DNA of 64,000 bases from Circinella umbellata (taxonomy: Eukaryota; Mucoromycota; Mucoromycetes; Mucorales; Lichtheimiaceae). The stretch is from NCBI GenBank assembly GCA_025093555.1, contig JAIWNF010000039.1:372001-436000 (forward strand), read 5' to 3'. How positions within the stretch are numbered: the first letter of the stretch is position 1; every line of letters starts with the position of its first letter. Both the position numbers and the translations under genes were made by a program. The notes below the pieces were generated by a model. The model saw only the letters and a program-made list of their open reading frames with translations, searched no databases and was not told where the DNA came from. Shown here one piece after another: positions 1-10,905 of the stretch.

Positions 1-1228
1 GGAAAGCAGCTCCTGGTGAAGTTGAAACAGCAGTCAAGACTGCTATTGCTGCTGGCTATCGTCATATCGATACTGCATTTGGTGTAATATATAATTTTCT
101 GTTTAACTGTATTTGTTATCAACAAAAACAAAGATCCATGTGTACGTGGGTATATTAATATAATCAGTTGTATTTTACGTATATATATATATAATAGTAT
201 GGTAATGAAGCTGAAGTAGGCAAAGCTATTCGCGAAGCTTTAGCTGAAAATGGTTTAGAACGTAAGGATATTTTCGTCACTACCAAGATTTGGCCAACCT
301 TTTTCCGTCCTGAGAAGGTTTCTGAAGGATTTAAAATTTCTTTGGATCGCCTTGATATTGAATATATTGATTTAATCCTGCTACATTGGCCTGTTGGATT
401 AAATCCAGAACAAGGTGTTGCTATTCCACGTTTACCTGATGGTACTCGTGATATCGATACTACAGTAACTCCTTCAATTACGTGGGCAGCACTTGAAAAA
501 GTATTAGAAGAAAACAAGGATAAACTTAAAGCTATCGGTGTCTCCAATCATCCTATTCCTATATTAGAAGAGTTACTCAAGACTGCAAAAGTTGTTCCTG
601 CAGTAAATCAAGTTGAACTTCATCGTAAGTGTTTTTTTTTTTTCGCTTTATCCTTTCTTCCTCATCTTTTTAATTTTATTTCAGGGACGTAAATATGTCA
701 GGAGCCAAAAATAAATAAAAAATGACAGGTTTCTTTTATACTAATATAAAAATATATATTACAGCTTATAACCCACAACAAAAATTATTGGACTATTGTA
801 ATTCCAAGAATATTCATGTTACTGGTTACTCACCTTTGGGTTCAACGGACTCAATCTTATTGAGTGATGAAACCGTTGGTAAGATTGCAACTGCTCATAA
901 CAAATCTCCAGCACAAATCATTTTATCTTGGGGTTTGTCTCGTTCAAGCATTTTACCCAAAAGTGTTAATGCTGAGGTAAATGTTTTATTATTTTGTTGT
1001 TGAGATACGTAATGAAAAAAAAAAGCATATATATGGAAAAAAAAAGGAGTGATTTTTTTTTTTTTTACTCACAACATATTATAATTTTAGAGAGTTAAAG
1101 CAAATGCTGATTTAATTGAATTGTCAGCCGAAGAAACTCAGCAGATCAATGAGCTTCATAAGATTCACGGAAAGCGGTTTGTCCGTCCTGATTGGGGTGT
1201 GAAAGTCTTTGATGAAGAGTTTGAGTAA
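1..1228 (+). CDS. Aldo-keto reductase, 5' end cut by window
   Basis: NAD(P)H-dependent cytosolic aldo-keto reductase that reduces aldehydes and ketones. The window begins inside the gene; codons are read from base 3. Four exons are visible: 3-83, 198-624, 765-976 and 1091-1228, with GT-AG introns of 114, 140 and 114 nt. The family tetrad is present in order: Asp in RHIDTAFG just before intron 1, Tyr in YGNEAEVG just after it, Lys in VTTKIW (near 285) and His in LLHWPVG (near 385). The AKR core motif VNQVELHPYNPQQKLLDYC appears only when exons 2 and 3 are joined, which supports that splice. The C-terminus is KVFDEEFE. Substrate cannot be deduced from sequence; a glycerol, xylose or generic aldehyde reductase is possible. 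The start codon and N-terminal strand lie upstream of the window. Confidence 0.93.
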
Positions 1229-1253
1229 ACTTTATATTTTGTATATTATTTAT

Positions 1254-1259
1254 AATAAA
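1254..1259 (+). terminator. Possible polyadenylation signal of the aldo-keto reductase gene
   Basis: An AATAAA hexamer lies 26 nt after the stop codon. Such hexamers are frequent by chance in DNA this AT-rich, so this is only positional evidence. Confidence 0.3.
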
Positions 1260-1477
1260 ACATACTCTTTTAAACAAAAAAAAACAACAGCAACCATAAG
1301 TTTGGGGGTATATATAATAATAATAAATAGAAAAGGAGAAAAAGTTTGTGTTAGTTACATTATACGATGTTGTCAGTGGGGCAAAAATAAATAAAAAAAA
1401 AAATAGATAGGGATACTCTTCGTTTTGCACACTATTAAAAATGTCGTCAGTGCTAATTATTAACATACGAATGCATA

Positions 1478-1721
1478 AGTAATTATTACCCCTTCTCCCC
1501 CGAAGCTTTTTACTCTTTTTTTCCCAACTCTTTTTTTTTCTTCCTTCTTTTTTCCTCCCTTTCTCTCTCTCCCCCCCTTTTTTATTTTATTTCTTCTTTG
1601 TTTCTTCTCTCTTGTTTGTGTAGTGAACAAATAAGCAACAGCTTTTTTTTTTTACTAATTATAAAAACCCCATCTCGTTTTTTCTTCTCTTACCTTTTCC
1701 CTTTCTTTTTTTTTCTTTCTA
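1478..1721 (+). promoter_or_regulatory. Pyrimidine-rich promoter/leader of the homeodomain gene
   Basis: About 240 bases before the ATG at 1722 are almost all C and T on the plus strand, with long T and C runs and few purine interruptions. Long CT-rich leaders are known upstream of many fungal start codons and often hold the transcription start. No TATA box could be placed with confidence. The rest of the 1229-1721 spacer is AT-rich 3'-flanking DNA of the aldo-keto reductase gene. Confidence 0.35.
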
Positions 1722-2870
1722 ATGGACACATCTGCTTCATTAGCTAGAGTTCATTTACGAGGCGTCATTTCTGCTGTACGCGATAAGGAGTTTTGTCGTT
1801 GTAATATGCCTCCTGTTGTAAAGCCAGTCGCTCGACGACCTGTTGTTGCCACTACTACAAATACAAAACCACCACAACGCCCACTTTCACCTTCTCCATC
1901 CTTGTCGCCCCCTCCAACTGCAGCAAGGACGGTACCAACAACAGAATTATCACCACCACTTTCTTCAACTTCAACTTCTTCTTGCTCCACAATAACAACA
2001 GCCAAACAAAAACTATTATCACAACACGAGAGACATAATAAACGACAGCAGCATAATAATAATACTTTTGAAGAACATGACGAATTATTAACAGATGATG
2101 AAATGGATGATATTTTAATGGATGACGATGATATTATTGATGAAGACGACGGTGACGATGAAGACGACGACGAAGAAAGTATTGTTATCCATGATAAAGA
2201 TGATAACAGCAGTAACATTGACAACAATCAATGTTCAGTAAATGGAGGACACCTAAAACAAGTACCACTACCTCAGACACATTTTCAAAAAAAGTTGTCA
2301 CTCAACTTATCAGCACATACCACTGTAATGAAAAAGAGGGCAACACGACGACGAACAGAAACATCTTATGATGAAAAGACCACTCATTATTTGAAAACCA
2401 TGTTTTTTGAAGTATACGGCAATGGTCGGAAATTGAGTAAGCCGGAGAGACGCCGTATTGAAAAACAAACAGGACTCAAATCACGCAAAATCACTTATTG
2501 GTTTTCAAATCAAAAACGTCGTTTTCGTCCTGAACTCAAAGCATTTCAGCGATTAGTAGCTCAAGGTCATGTTAATAGTTATGATGATTTTTTACAATGG
2601 TGTGCACTTCATGATATGACGGAATTCAATGAAAAAGATAGCAATAAAGGCAATAATAATATCACTTCTTCTATTACATGCCCTTCTTCCCCTTCTGCTT
2701 CTACCAATATTCCTTCATCAGTAACTACATCATCACCATCTCAACAAGTACTGCCACAGATATCAGCATCGTCATCATCATCTTCTTTACCACAATCTTC
2801 ATCACCCACCAATAATAATAATAACAACACAACAACAACACCTACTACTACAACTGTTTTGAAAATGTGA
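1722..2870 (+). CDS. Homeodomain transcription factor, TALE-like loop length
   Basis: Intronless, 382 aa. A homeodomain lies at about residues 208-268: basic arm (RRRTE), helix 1 containing TTHYLKTMFF, helix 2 SKPERRRIEKQTGL, and recognition helix with W260, F261 and N263 in YWFSNQKRRFR. The conserved Trp, Phe and Asn of homeodomain helix 3 are all present. From Ser at the start of helix 2 to Trp the spacing is canonical, but the loop between helices 1 and 2 is 3-4 residues longer than in typical 60-residue homeodomains, as in the TALE group. The rest is low complexity: Pro/Ser/Thr-rich N-terminal third, a long Asp/Glu tract at about residues 120-160, and a Ser/Thr/Asn/Pro-rich C-terminus. 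Nuclear DNA binding is inferred from the domain. Target genes, and any role in mating or development, cannot be told. Confidence 0.88.
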   Translation: MDTSASLARVHLRGVISAVRDKEFCRCNMPPVVKPVARRPVVATTTNTKPPQRPLSPSPSLSPPPTAARTVPTTELSPPLSSTSTSSCSTITTAKQKLLSQHERHNKRQQHNNNTFEEHDELLTDDEMDDILMDDDDIIDEDDGDDEDDDEESIVIHDKDDNSSNIDNNQCSVNGGHLKQVPLPQTHFQKKLSLNLSAHTTVMKKRATRRRTETSYDEKTTHYLKTMFFEVYGNGRKLSKPERRRIEKQTGLKSRKITYWFSNQKRRFRPELKAFQRLVAQGHVNSYDDFLQWCALHDMTEFNEKDSNKGNNNITSSITCPSSPSASTNIPSSVTTSSPSQQVLPQISASSSSSSLPQSSSPTNNNNNNTTTTPTTTTVLKM

Positions 2871-3637
2871 TATCCCCCCAAAAAATATAACCTCCTCTTC
2901 TTTTACTACTTAGCTCCTCTTTACTTTCTCCTACGACAACTATTTTTTTTCTACTTCCACCCCCCACACGAAGCACACATCTCATTATCATTATCCTCAT
3001 CAATTTTCTTTTCACCAATCACTCCATCCTCCCCTTCTTTTCTTCTTTTTGTTTAACAACCATCATCATCAATGTAACTCTCTCAGCCCTTTTTATCCAA
3101 AAAAATCAATACACATGAACACAAACATATATATATATATATCAGATACGAAACAAATATACACCTTTTATCCATTTCACACACAATTACCAACATTTAT
3201 CTTTTTTCTGTTGCATACCTTTACCTCTTTTGTTTTCTGTCATCTAACCTATTAAGAGTCTGCTTCCTTTTTTTTTATATATTATATATCTTGCTAATAC
3301 TCGAAATAAACTTTTTCAAACACAACATTTGAGTTACAAAAGCACTTTTTTTTTTCTTTTTCGATTTTCAAACGAAAAAAAAAAACGCAACACATAATTG
3401 TCTTCTTTTGTCTTAAATATATATAAATCTTTAACATTGAGTTCTTTTTTTTGTGGGATATACAGAATATTATCATCTCAAATTTTTCATTTTTGGTAAT
3501 AAAAAAAGGGGTAGGGTGGGGAAAGGGGAAATAGCAAATTGTTTGAGGGGGAGGTAAAATAGAGAAATAAAGAACTTTGTTGTTGCTTTAAAAAGAGAAT
3601 AAATTTGTTGGAATTCTAATAAAAAAAAAAAGATAAA
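2871..3637. other. Convergent intergenic region
   Basis: 3' flanks of the homeodomain gene (+) and the ENTH gene (-). CT-rich directly after the homeodomain stop, then AT-rich with a short TA repeat near 3127. Open frames here are short and of biased composition; no gene is supported. Confidence 0.6.
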
Positions 3638-5876
3638 TTAAGACAAAAGATCATCAAAAGGGCTTGATTGTTTGTTATTTGTGGGAGGGACTGAAGAAGA
3701 ATTAGAAGTAGGTGTTGCAGGTTGATTTGAAGTTGCCCATGCTTGCCAGCCTGCATTAGCACTTGAAGTTTTCATTGCATTCATTGAAGGTCCTACCGTT
3801 GGCTTGGCAGGTCCACTTGATTTACCAAGTGAATCCAATGATACAAACGCTGATGCTTGTGACCAGATACCAGTTGCTGGTAATTCTGATGATTTAACAG
3901 AAGGTGTTGAACTATTACTATTATTATTATTATTATTATTACTATTTGTGTTGTGGCTGCTAGCACTAATAGGAGTGACAGGTGCAAATCCTTGCATAGA
4001 TGCAGGTCGACTATTATTGTTACTGGAAGGTGAAAGTGGACGTGACATGGTCGTAGGAGATGGAACGACAGATGCTGTTACTGCTGTTGATGTTGTTTGA
4101 ACAAGTGATGAAGAAGCAGTAGCAATAGAAGCTGGTGGTGTTGTTGTGTTGGATGATGGAGAAGTGAATACATCATTACCTAGAAGATCAAATAGATCAT
4201 TAGTATTTTTAGGTTTGTTGCTTGTCGACGTCGTTGTAATAGTTGAAGTAGCAGTGGGTGGTGCCGATTGAAAATCGTCAAAGTCATCTGAAATAAATAA
4301 AAAATTACTGCATTTAGTAAAGCCATTCATATTTTTTGTCATGCTAATTATAAGTTTTGTTACCATTCGCACTTGTAGTAGCTGCACCACTTCCAGAAGC
4401 AAAATCTCCCCAATCATCTTCATTTCCGCCACCACTGGTCTTGGGCCCATCATCAAAATCAAATAAATTCATTTCTTTCTTAGCTGACTGTTGTTTAGCT
4501 GAATTAGAAGATCTGGCAGGAGGAGCAGGTGAAGAATATCCACCAGAGCTATTGCTACCTGAAGGAAGATCATCAAAATCATCATACTTGCTACTTTCAT
4601 ATCGATTCGATCCACCACCAGCATCTTCATCATAATAACCAGTAGAACCACTTGAGCTGATGCCACCAATTCCATTTGTGGCACTGAATCCAAAATTACT
4701 ACTATTCACGGCACTATCACTACCAAATCCACCGAAGCGTGAACCGCCTCCACCTCCACCCATGGATACTGTTTCTGAACCAACACCTTGGTACTTGTTA
4801 CGATTAACTCGTGCTTTTTTACGTTCTATACGGATTTTATCGGTATCATTCAACAATTCACCAATTTCCTTGGCTCGATTACGAACTATAATAACAGTGT
4901 TTTTTTTTATTTTTGGATGGTATTTAGTTTGAATATTTTTTCTTAAATCTTCAAAAAAAAACAGAAGTATACTTACTATTAATACCCTGGTCCTTGCCTT
5001 TTTCATCAATGTAGTGGAAATTTCGCATAATCTTAATCATTGAAAGATGTGCACGTGCATCATCAATAACACGTTCAGAACCATTCTTAACAAGATATTC
5101 AAGGAGTACCAAGGCCTATATAAATCATATTATTTAATGACGATTAATTCAATTCTTTTAAAGCGATAAATTACCAACCAGGTAGCTTATCAGTGTATAT
5201 ATATATATATATTATGAAAATTATCAATCAATTTACCTTGTAAATTTGACGCCATTGTCTGGCTTCTTTTTCAGTGAAACGTTTATAAAGAGTTGGCATA
5301 ATTTCATTGAAATATTGACTATGTAATAATTTAATAAGTTACCGTTTCTCAAAAAAAAAAAGACAGCTGTAACTACACCGCCCTCACTCTATATTAAAGC
5401 AAAAGCAAGAGATAAACAAGCTTACTAGTTATAAGTGCCTTGAGCAATTTCCTGCATTAAAGTACTAGATGCTCCCCAAGCTTCATTGTTGGTTGCTTCA
5501 TGAACCTTAGCTTCCATCTCTGTATAATTAAGTACCACGTTTTTCCTATAAATACCCTCATCAGTTTTAAAATTTCCTTGAATTTGATATATGCAAAGAA
5601 CAAAAAAAAAGAAAGTTGAGAAAAAAAAAGAGGGTATTGCTTACACTTTATTAATGACATCCTATAAATAAGAAAAAAGGTATATTTATATTTGTATATA
5701 TTTCATAAATTGGTATAGTAAAGGCCATGGCAACAAAGTAAAGAAACTTTTGTTAGTATTTTTTTTTTCTTTCTATGACAACCCAAACGAAGCTCTCCGC
5801 GTAATAACGAAAAATACTAAACATTTACCTTGACTTCCCACAAGTCAGGAATTTGCAGATTAGAAAAGTTATTCAT
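3638..5876 (-). CDS. ENTH-domain clathrin adaptor, Ent3/epsinR-like
   Basis: Trans-Golgi/endosome adaptor that binds phosphoinositides through its ENTH domain and recruits clathrin and AP-1/GGA. Seven exons on the minus strand: 5876-5829, 5661-5645, 5545-5426, 5318-5237, 5115-4977, 4885-4364 and 4287-3638, giving 525 aa in one frame. Start is ATG at 5876 (MNNFSNLQIPDLWEVK). The ENTH domain covers about residues 10-155, with family landmarks NYTEMEAKVHEATNNEAWG, LLEYLVKNGSERV and KGKDQGINIRNRAKE. The remainder is Gly/Ser/Asn-rich with acidic-Phe motifs typical of gamma-ear binding (DDWGDFASG, DDFDDFQS), NDLFDLLG, and a C-terminal clathrin-box-like PFDDLLS. Exon 2 is only 17 nt, but it is required to keep frame and the ENTH motif. 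Resemblance is closer to CLINT1/Ent3 than to endocytic Ent1/Ent2 because no UIM or NPF repeats are seen. Confidence 0.9.
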
Positions 5877-7097
5877 GACTGCAAAAATAAATAATAATAA
5901 CAATTATAAAGAAAGAAAGAACAAAAAAAGGATATAAAAGAAAAGAAAAGCTGCACACTTTTTTACACAACTCCCGGGCAAAAAAAAAAAAAAAAGTCCA
6001 TCCAGCAACACGAACTTCTATGTTTTCTCTCTCTCTCCGCCACGCATGTAGCATACGGGACATTAAAAGTGCCGAAACTTTTTTTTTTGGCTTTGATAAA
6101 CATCCAAACGTGTTTTTTTTCTGAGTTCATTTGTAATATGGTAACCAAAGATTACATTACTCCTTTTCCTTTCTCTTTTGTTTTTTAGTAGTTACATTTA
6201 ATGAATAGAATAATCTTCTTTTGGGAATTTTTGTTTGTACATTATGCAATGAAAGATTTTTTGCAAAGAGTACGTTTTTTTTTTCACTTTTCTATCTATA
6301 ATAGATAATCATTAAGTTAGACATATTTGTTGTAATATAGAAAGGTAGAATTTAGATTTTTCTGGAAGAAGGGGAATGAGATTTTGATTAAGAAAAGAGC
6401 AGATAGATATAAGCTAAACAAAAATATAGTTGTGAACTTTGACAGAAGCAAAAATAGATGAGAATATTTACCTAATAATTTTCATTAGCTAAAGCTAGAT
6501 ATACATTTGACATGATTTTTGATATATAAACACTGTTACCAAAAGAACTGATTATTTGTGACCAATTTTTTTTTGTCCAGCTTATTAACTCGTAGAAGGT
6601 GGTTGGATACAGAAAAAAAGAGAGGAATAGCTGTGATAAATATCTTAGCATTATAGAAAAGAACCAAAGATTATGAGCCAATCAAAGCATGCAGATCTAT
6701 GTTATTCATGCAGAACTGAATATATATGATAAATTAGATAGTAATGATAATAATAATAGTAGTAATGGTAATAGCGGTAAAGTGTTTGTTATTTAATTTA
6801 AAAGGAAGAATGATATACATAATATATGAAAGGAAAAAGAAAACATTTGTTAGTACAAAGTGGAGGAGGAAAAAAAGAGAGTGTTGAATGAAATAATAAT
6901 AAAAAAAGTACTAAGAGTATAAAATAGTAAAATAATAATAATAAGAATAGTAATAACATGGAAGGGATGCGACGGTGTAAAATGGGGTAGTAGGAGTAGG
7001 TGGACAGAAGAAAGCGGATTTGATGAAAAAGATAGAAAGGAACAGAAGTACAAATGAAGGAAGGAGAAAGGTTACAAAGAAAGTTTGATAATACTAA
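5877..7097. other. Intergenic, upstream of the ENTH gene
   Basis: Shared 5' region of the ENTH gene and 3' region of the membrane glycoprotein gene. A TTTTTGCAG just before the ENTH start codon could be the end of a 5'-UTR intron. Poly-A and poly-T runs occur at several places. No supported gene. Confidence 0.5.
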
Positions 7098-8647
7098 TTA
7101 TAGAGGTGATGACGGTTGACTGTTTTTACCATCTTGACGTTCCAAAACAACTGCTTTACTTTCCAATGCTTCTGGTGGGGCTACAGTCATTGGGCGTCGA
7201 TCTGTATGCTTAACAGCTGCCCCTTCTTCTTCTAACTCACGTTGTAGTAAAGCTTCACCTAATCGTCGTCGTCGTAATTCTTCCTCTTCTTCTTCTTGTT
7301 CACCTGGCGGAACACGTGATTTCCATTCTGAATACATCAAGTTACGGAATGAATCTGCAGGTGGTGATGCTCGGTGTCGTGTAGATCCAGAACCTTCAGT
7401 AGAGGCAGCAGAACCCCTTGAATGACTACCTGCTGCTCCAATAATAGGAGTGCTAGAGTATATTGATCCAACATCTGATTTTGTTGTCCCTCCTCCAGCA
7501 GCAGGTGGTGGTTGGTGTGGTTGATTTTGATTTTGTCGTGCGGCTGCAATAGCTGCTGCTTCAGTCATAGTCATGGGTTGTCGTGATTGTTTTTGACGTC
7601 GACGCAAATATATAACAGCTCCAATAGCACATATTGCTGCTACAAAAGCAATACATGCAATGACAATAACAGCTATTGCCCATCCTGGAAGTCCGCTTCC
7701 ATTATCTGACGAATCGCTGTTACTATCGTTACCATTGTTAGCACCAGTAGGATTCTCTTTGGTATAGTTGGGATCATAAGTTTCTATCATATTTTTTGTT
7801 TGTTTTGATCAGTTATATATATATATACTTGACAACAAAGAATGATAACAATGAAATGATAAACAATAATAAAAACACTTACGAACAACGGACCAATTGA
7901 ATGGGCGTGGATAAGTCGTTTCAGTTTCAAGAAGCATTTGAGTAGCATTTCTACCGGCAGGTAAAAACCAACCATACATTGTCCAAGTCTTATTTTGGCC
8001 TTCATCTGCAGGTTGAGGGAACCAGGAATTGTTTACATTTACTGTAAGAGAACCCGTCAAAAGAGGTAAATCATGCCATTGCATAATAGGTTTGTAAGAA
8101 TAATTTTCTTGATAATATAAGTGGAAATCGAGTGAATTATTTGCTACGGGCTAGATTTATATATGAAATTATTATTATTTTATTTTTGAGCTCTCCAAAT
8201 TAATTAAAAATAAAAAATCAAACTTACAGTATTGACAATATAATACGCGTTACTATCAATTATTTTAAAGATATATAAGGTTAGCGAGAAAAAAATACGA
8301 ATAAAGAAAAAGACTGCATACTACTGCTTAGATATGCATATATATATATATATATATAATATAGGTAGGTAGATAAATGGATTCATCTTACTTGTAGTTC
8401 CAAATCAATTTATAATCTGATCCTTGGTACCATATATCATTTGAAGTTGGTTCACATATAGGATATTGATTCCCCATATTGGAACATTCATATTCTATTG
8501 TGTCCCCATAATAGCCCGAGAATATATATATATAAGTATTATATTTATATATTTTAATATAATTCCATTCATAGTTATTCATTTTCATTTTTAAATTCAA
8601 TAAAAAAAGTATCATGTACCGGTTATGTCACGTTTATTGTTGATCAT
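7098..8647 (-). CDS. Single-pass membrane glycoprotein, N-terminus incomplete
   Basis: Not recognised as a named family with confidence. Model of five exons: 8647-8620, 8494-8392, 8252-8228, 8150-7883 and 7783-7098, in frame, 369 aa from ATG 8647. The ectodomain carries two Cys in ECSNMGNQYPICEP, DIWYQGSDYKLIWNYN and at least six N-glycosylation sequons (for example NNSW, NKTW, NATQ, NWSV, NYTK). One membrane span lies at about residues 175-201 (GWAIAVIVIACIAFVAAICA), followed by basic RRRQKQ and a tail of about 165 residues with a Glu-rich stretch. The arrangement implies N-terminus outside, C-terminus cytosolic. No signal peptide is found, so a first exon upstream of 8647 is probably missing; the first splice (8619/8495) is the weakest. 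Exon 3 is a 25-nt microexon. A cell-surface or secretory-pathway role is inferred from topology only. Confidence 0.72.
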
Positions 8648-10905
8648 GGTGTATTCTTATAAATAATGAGCGGAATGGTGAAAAGGTGGGAGAAAAAAGA
8701 GATCAAGTACTTTTTTTTTTTTTTCGTGTGTTGTTAACTTTCTTTTCTCGACAAAAATAATATGTTGTGCTTTTTTTTTCAGTTTAAAAAGATCGCGGTA
8801 GTTGAGATTGAATAAAGGTCGTTCGTATAAAAGGTACAGCCATATGGGGCTGTGAAAAAAAAAAGGTCGTAAGAAAAAAGGTGTGTTGGCGTATACAAGT
8901 TCTTAAGAAGAAGAAGAAGAAGAAGAAGAAAAGAAAGGAAGGATAGATTCAATAATTGTGTTAGAGGATATGTGATGGTGAGGTTACTTTTTGAAAAAAA
9001 AAAAAAAAAGAAGTTTGTACCACCATCCCTCATGGCAATCGAGCCCAATATAGTAACCGACGGAGTTCTTCATGTTGGTTGTTTGTTGATGAGCAAATCC
9101 ACTTGTGGAACAGTTTACTATCATTTTAAAAAACCGATTAAATGATCCTTTAGGCAACAGCAATTCTGGTAAAAACCAACAGATTACCATCGTTTTTATT
9201 ATTTTCTTGGTTACCAAGATGTTTACTTTCATCTTTCGATGAATTTTTTTAATAATGGCTTTATCTTTTTTTTTTTAAGGGGATGGTATTTTTTTTTCTT
9301 CTTCTTGCATTATACATGATCCTGTAAATTTAATATCCCTTCTTTGCTTTATCCGATCAGCTTAGCATGAAAAAATTTAGGATTTCTATTCCAAAAATAC
9401 TTTAAACATTTGTTCTTGGCCAATATTTTTTAATGCTTCTCTTTTTTTTGGGAGTCTGAATTTTTTTTTTTTTTTTGGCTGTTTAAACCAAAAATAAAAT
9501 ATTTGCTTGTTTATAGAATTTGACCTTTTTTTAAACATAAACCCTTTCAGATAATAAACAAGAAGCTGAGAGATGTGTTTGTTCAGCTAAAAAAATGGAA
9601 GTTTGAACAAGCTAAACCCCCCCCCCATTCAATATATAACTATAGTAATAATCCATGGCAAATAGATATAAATATAAATAAAGGCCCTGGTATTATTTTT
9701 CCTTTAATTCATACCCCTTATTTGCTCTCTTCCTTTTTACTAAAAACCAGTTTAACCCTTCTTGTTATATTCTGGATGGAAAATAATAAAAAGAGTTCTA
9801 CGTACGCACCAATTATTTTTCAGGAGGACTTGCACGTATATACAGAAAATAGAGTGATGATGACCATTGTTCCTGTTCGTCATTACAAATTGATACATAA
9901 TACATTTGCATAATGATTATATATATATTGAAACCATTTATTATTAGTTGACGATCATATTATATGATATAAATATTAAAATGATTAATTAGAATTTTTT
10001 TTTATATAAGTTTATATTACATAAATAACGCCCCTTTTTTTGTAGATCAGTGTTAAGAGTTTCCTCTTTATAATCATCCTCGGACAGGGGCCGTAATTTT
10101 TTTTTATATAACGAAAACTAGTAAAGTTACCCAGAGTAGAGGTTAACGACAGTAGTAAACAAAGAGTGAGTCTAGGTTGTGAAACGTGCGAAATTGTTTG
10201 GTGAATCGGCTTTTAACGGTTATTTGAAGAGGGTGGAAATTAATCAAATAGCTTAATTTTATATATGAATCCACTATTTCATTTAATATGCGCCAAAAAA
10301 AACAATTTTTTCTCAGTTGCATAAATAACTCAATGGTAATGATGATGACAAGTGGAAAAAAAACGAGTATTGAGATCAAATGATTATTTCCGTAAAAATC
10401 CGAATTGGAAAGACCGGGTTTTGTTGATTTTTTTTTATATCTTCTTTTCCCCATTTTTTTCATTAGTTCTTTCGTATTCTCCACACTTTTTGTCATATAC
10501 TTTTTTTTTTCTAATTGCTTTTCTATTCATTTATATAAATATCAAATGTTATATTCACGTCAAATTATCCAGGTAATAAGTGGAATTTATTTTCAGTAAC
10601 CGACACAATTAAATTCTTATATTAAAGAGCTATCTATTAAAAAAAAGACCTTCCTTTGATATTTTAGAAATGTACACAACGTTTTATCAGCTCATCAAAT
10701 AAAAAATCAACAATTAAATTAAGCATTGGAAAAAAGAGTGATCAATATCTTGCTTATTACGATACACTTATTCATAATGTTCAAAAAAGGCGGTAAATGA
10801 CAACAATTTCCGGTTGCAGAGAGGGAGAGGAGGTTCTGGTAATAGTCCAGGAAAAGAGAAAGATACTAAACAACATCCAATATAAATATTTACATGTGTA
10901 CATAG
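8648..10905. other. Intergenic between divergent genes
   Basis: Should contain the missing first exon(s) of the membrane glycoprotein (-) and of the aconitase-like gene (+), but neither could be placed. It holds a GAA-type run near 8907-8930, several poly-T runs (for example 9460-9477) and a C9 run near 9618. A minus-strand open stretch at 8984-9232 and a plus-strand one at 9575-9913 have no recognisable features. A short plus-strand block near 10354-10425 (SNDYFRKNPNWKDR) reads like protein but has no start codon. Confidence 0.45.
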
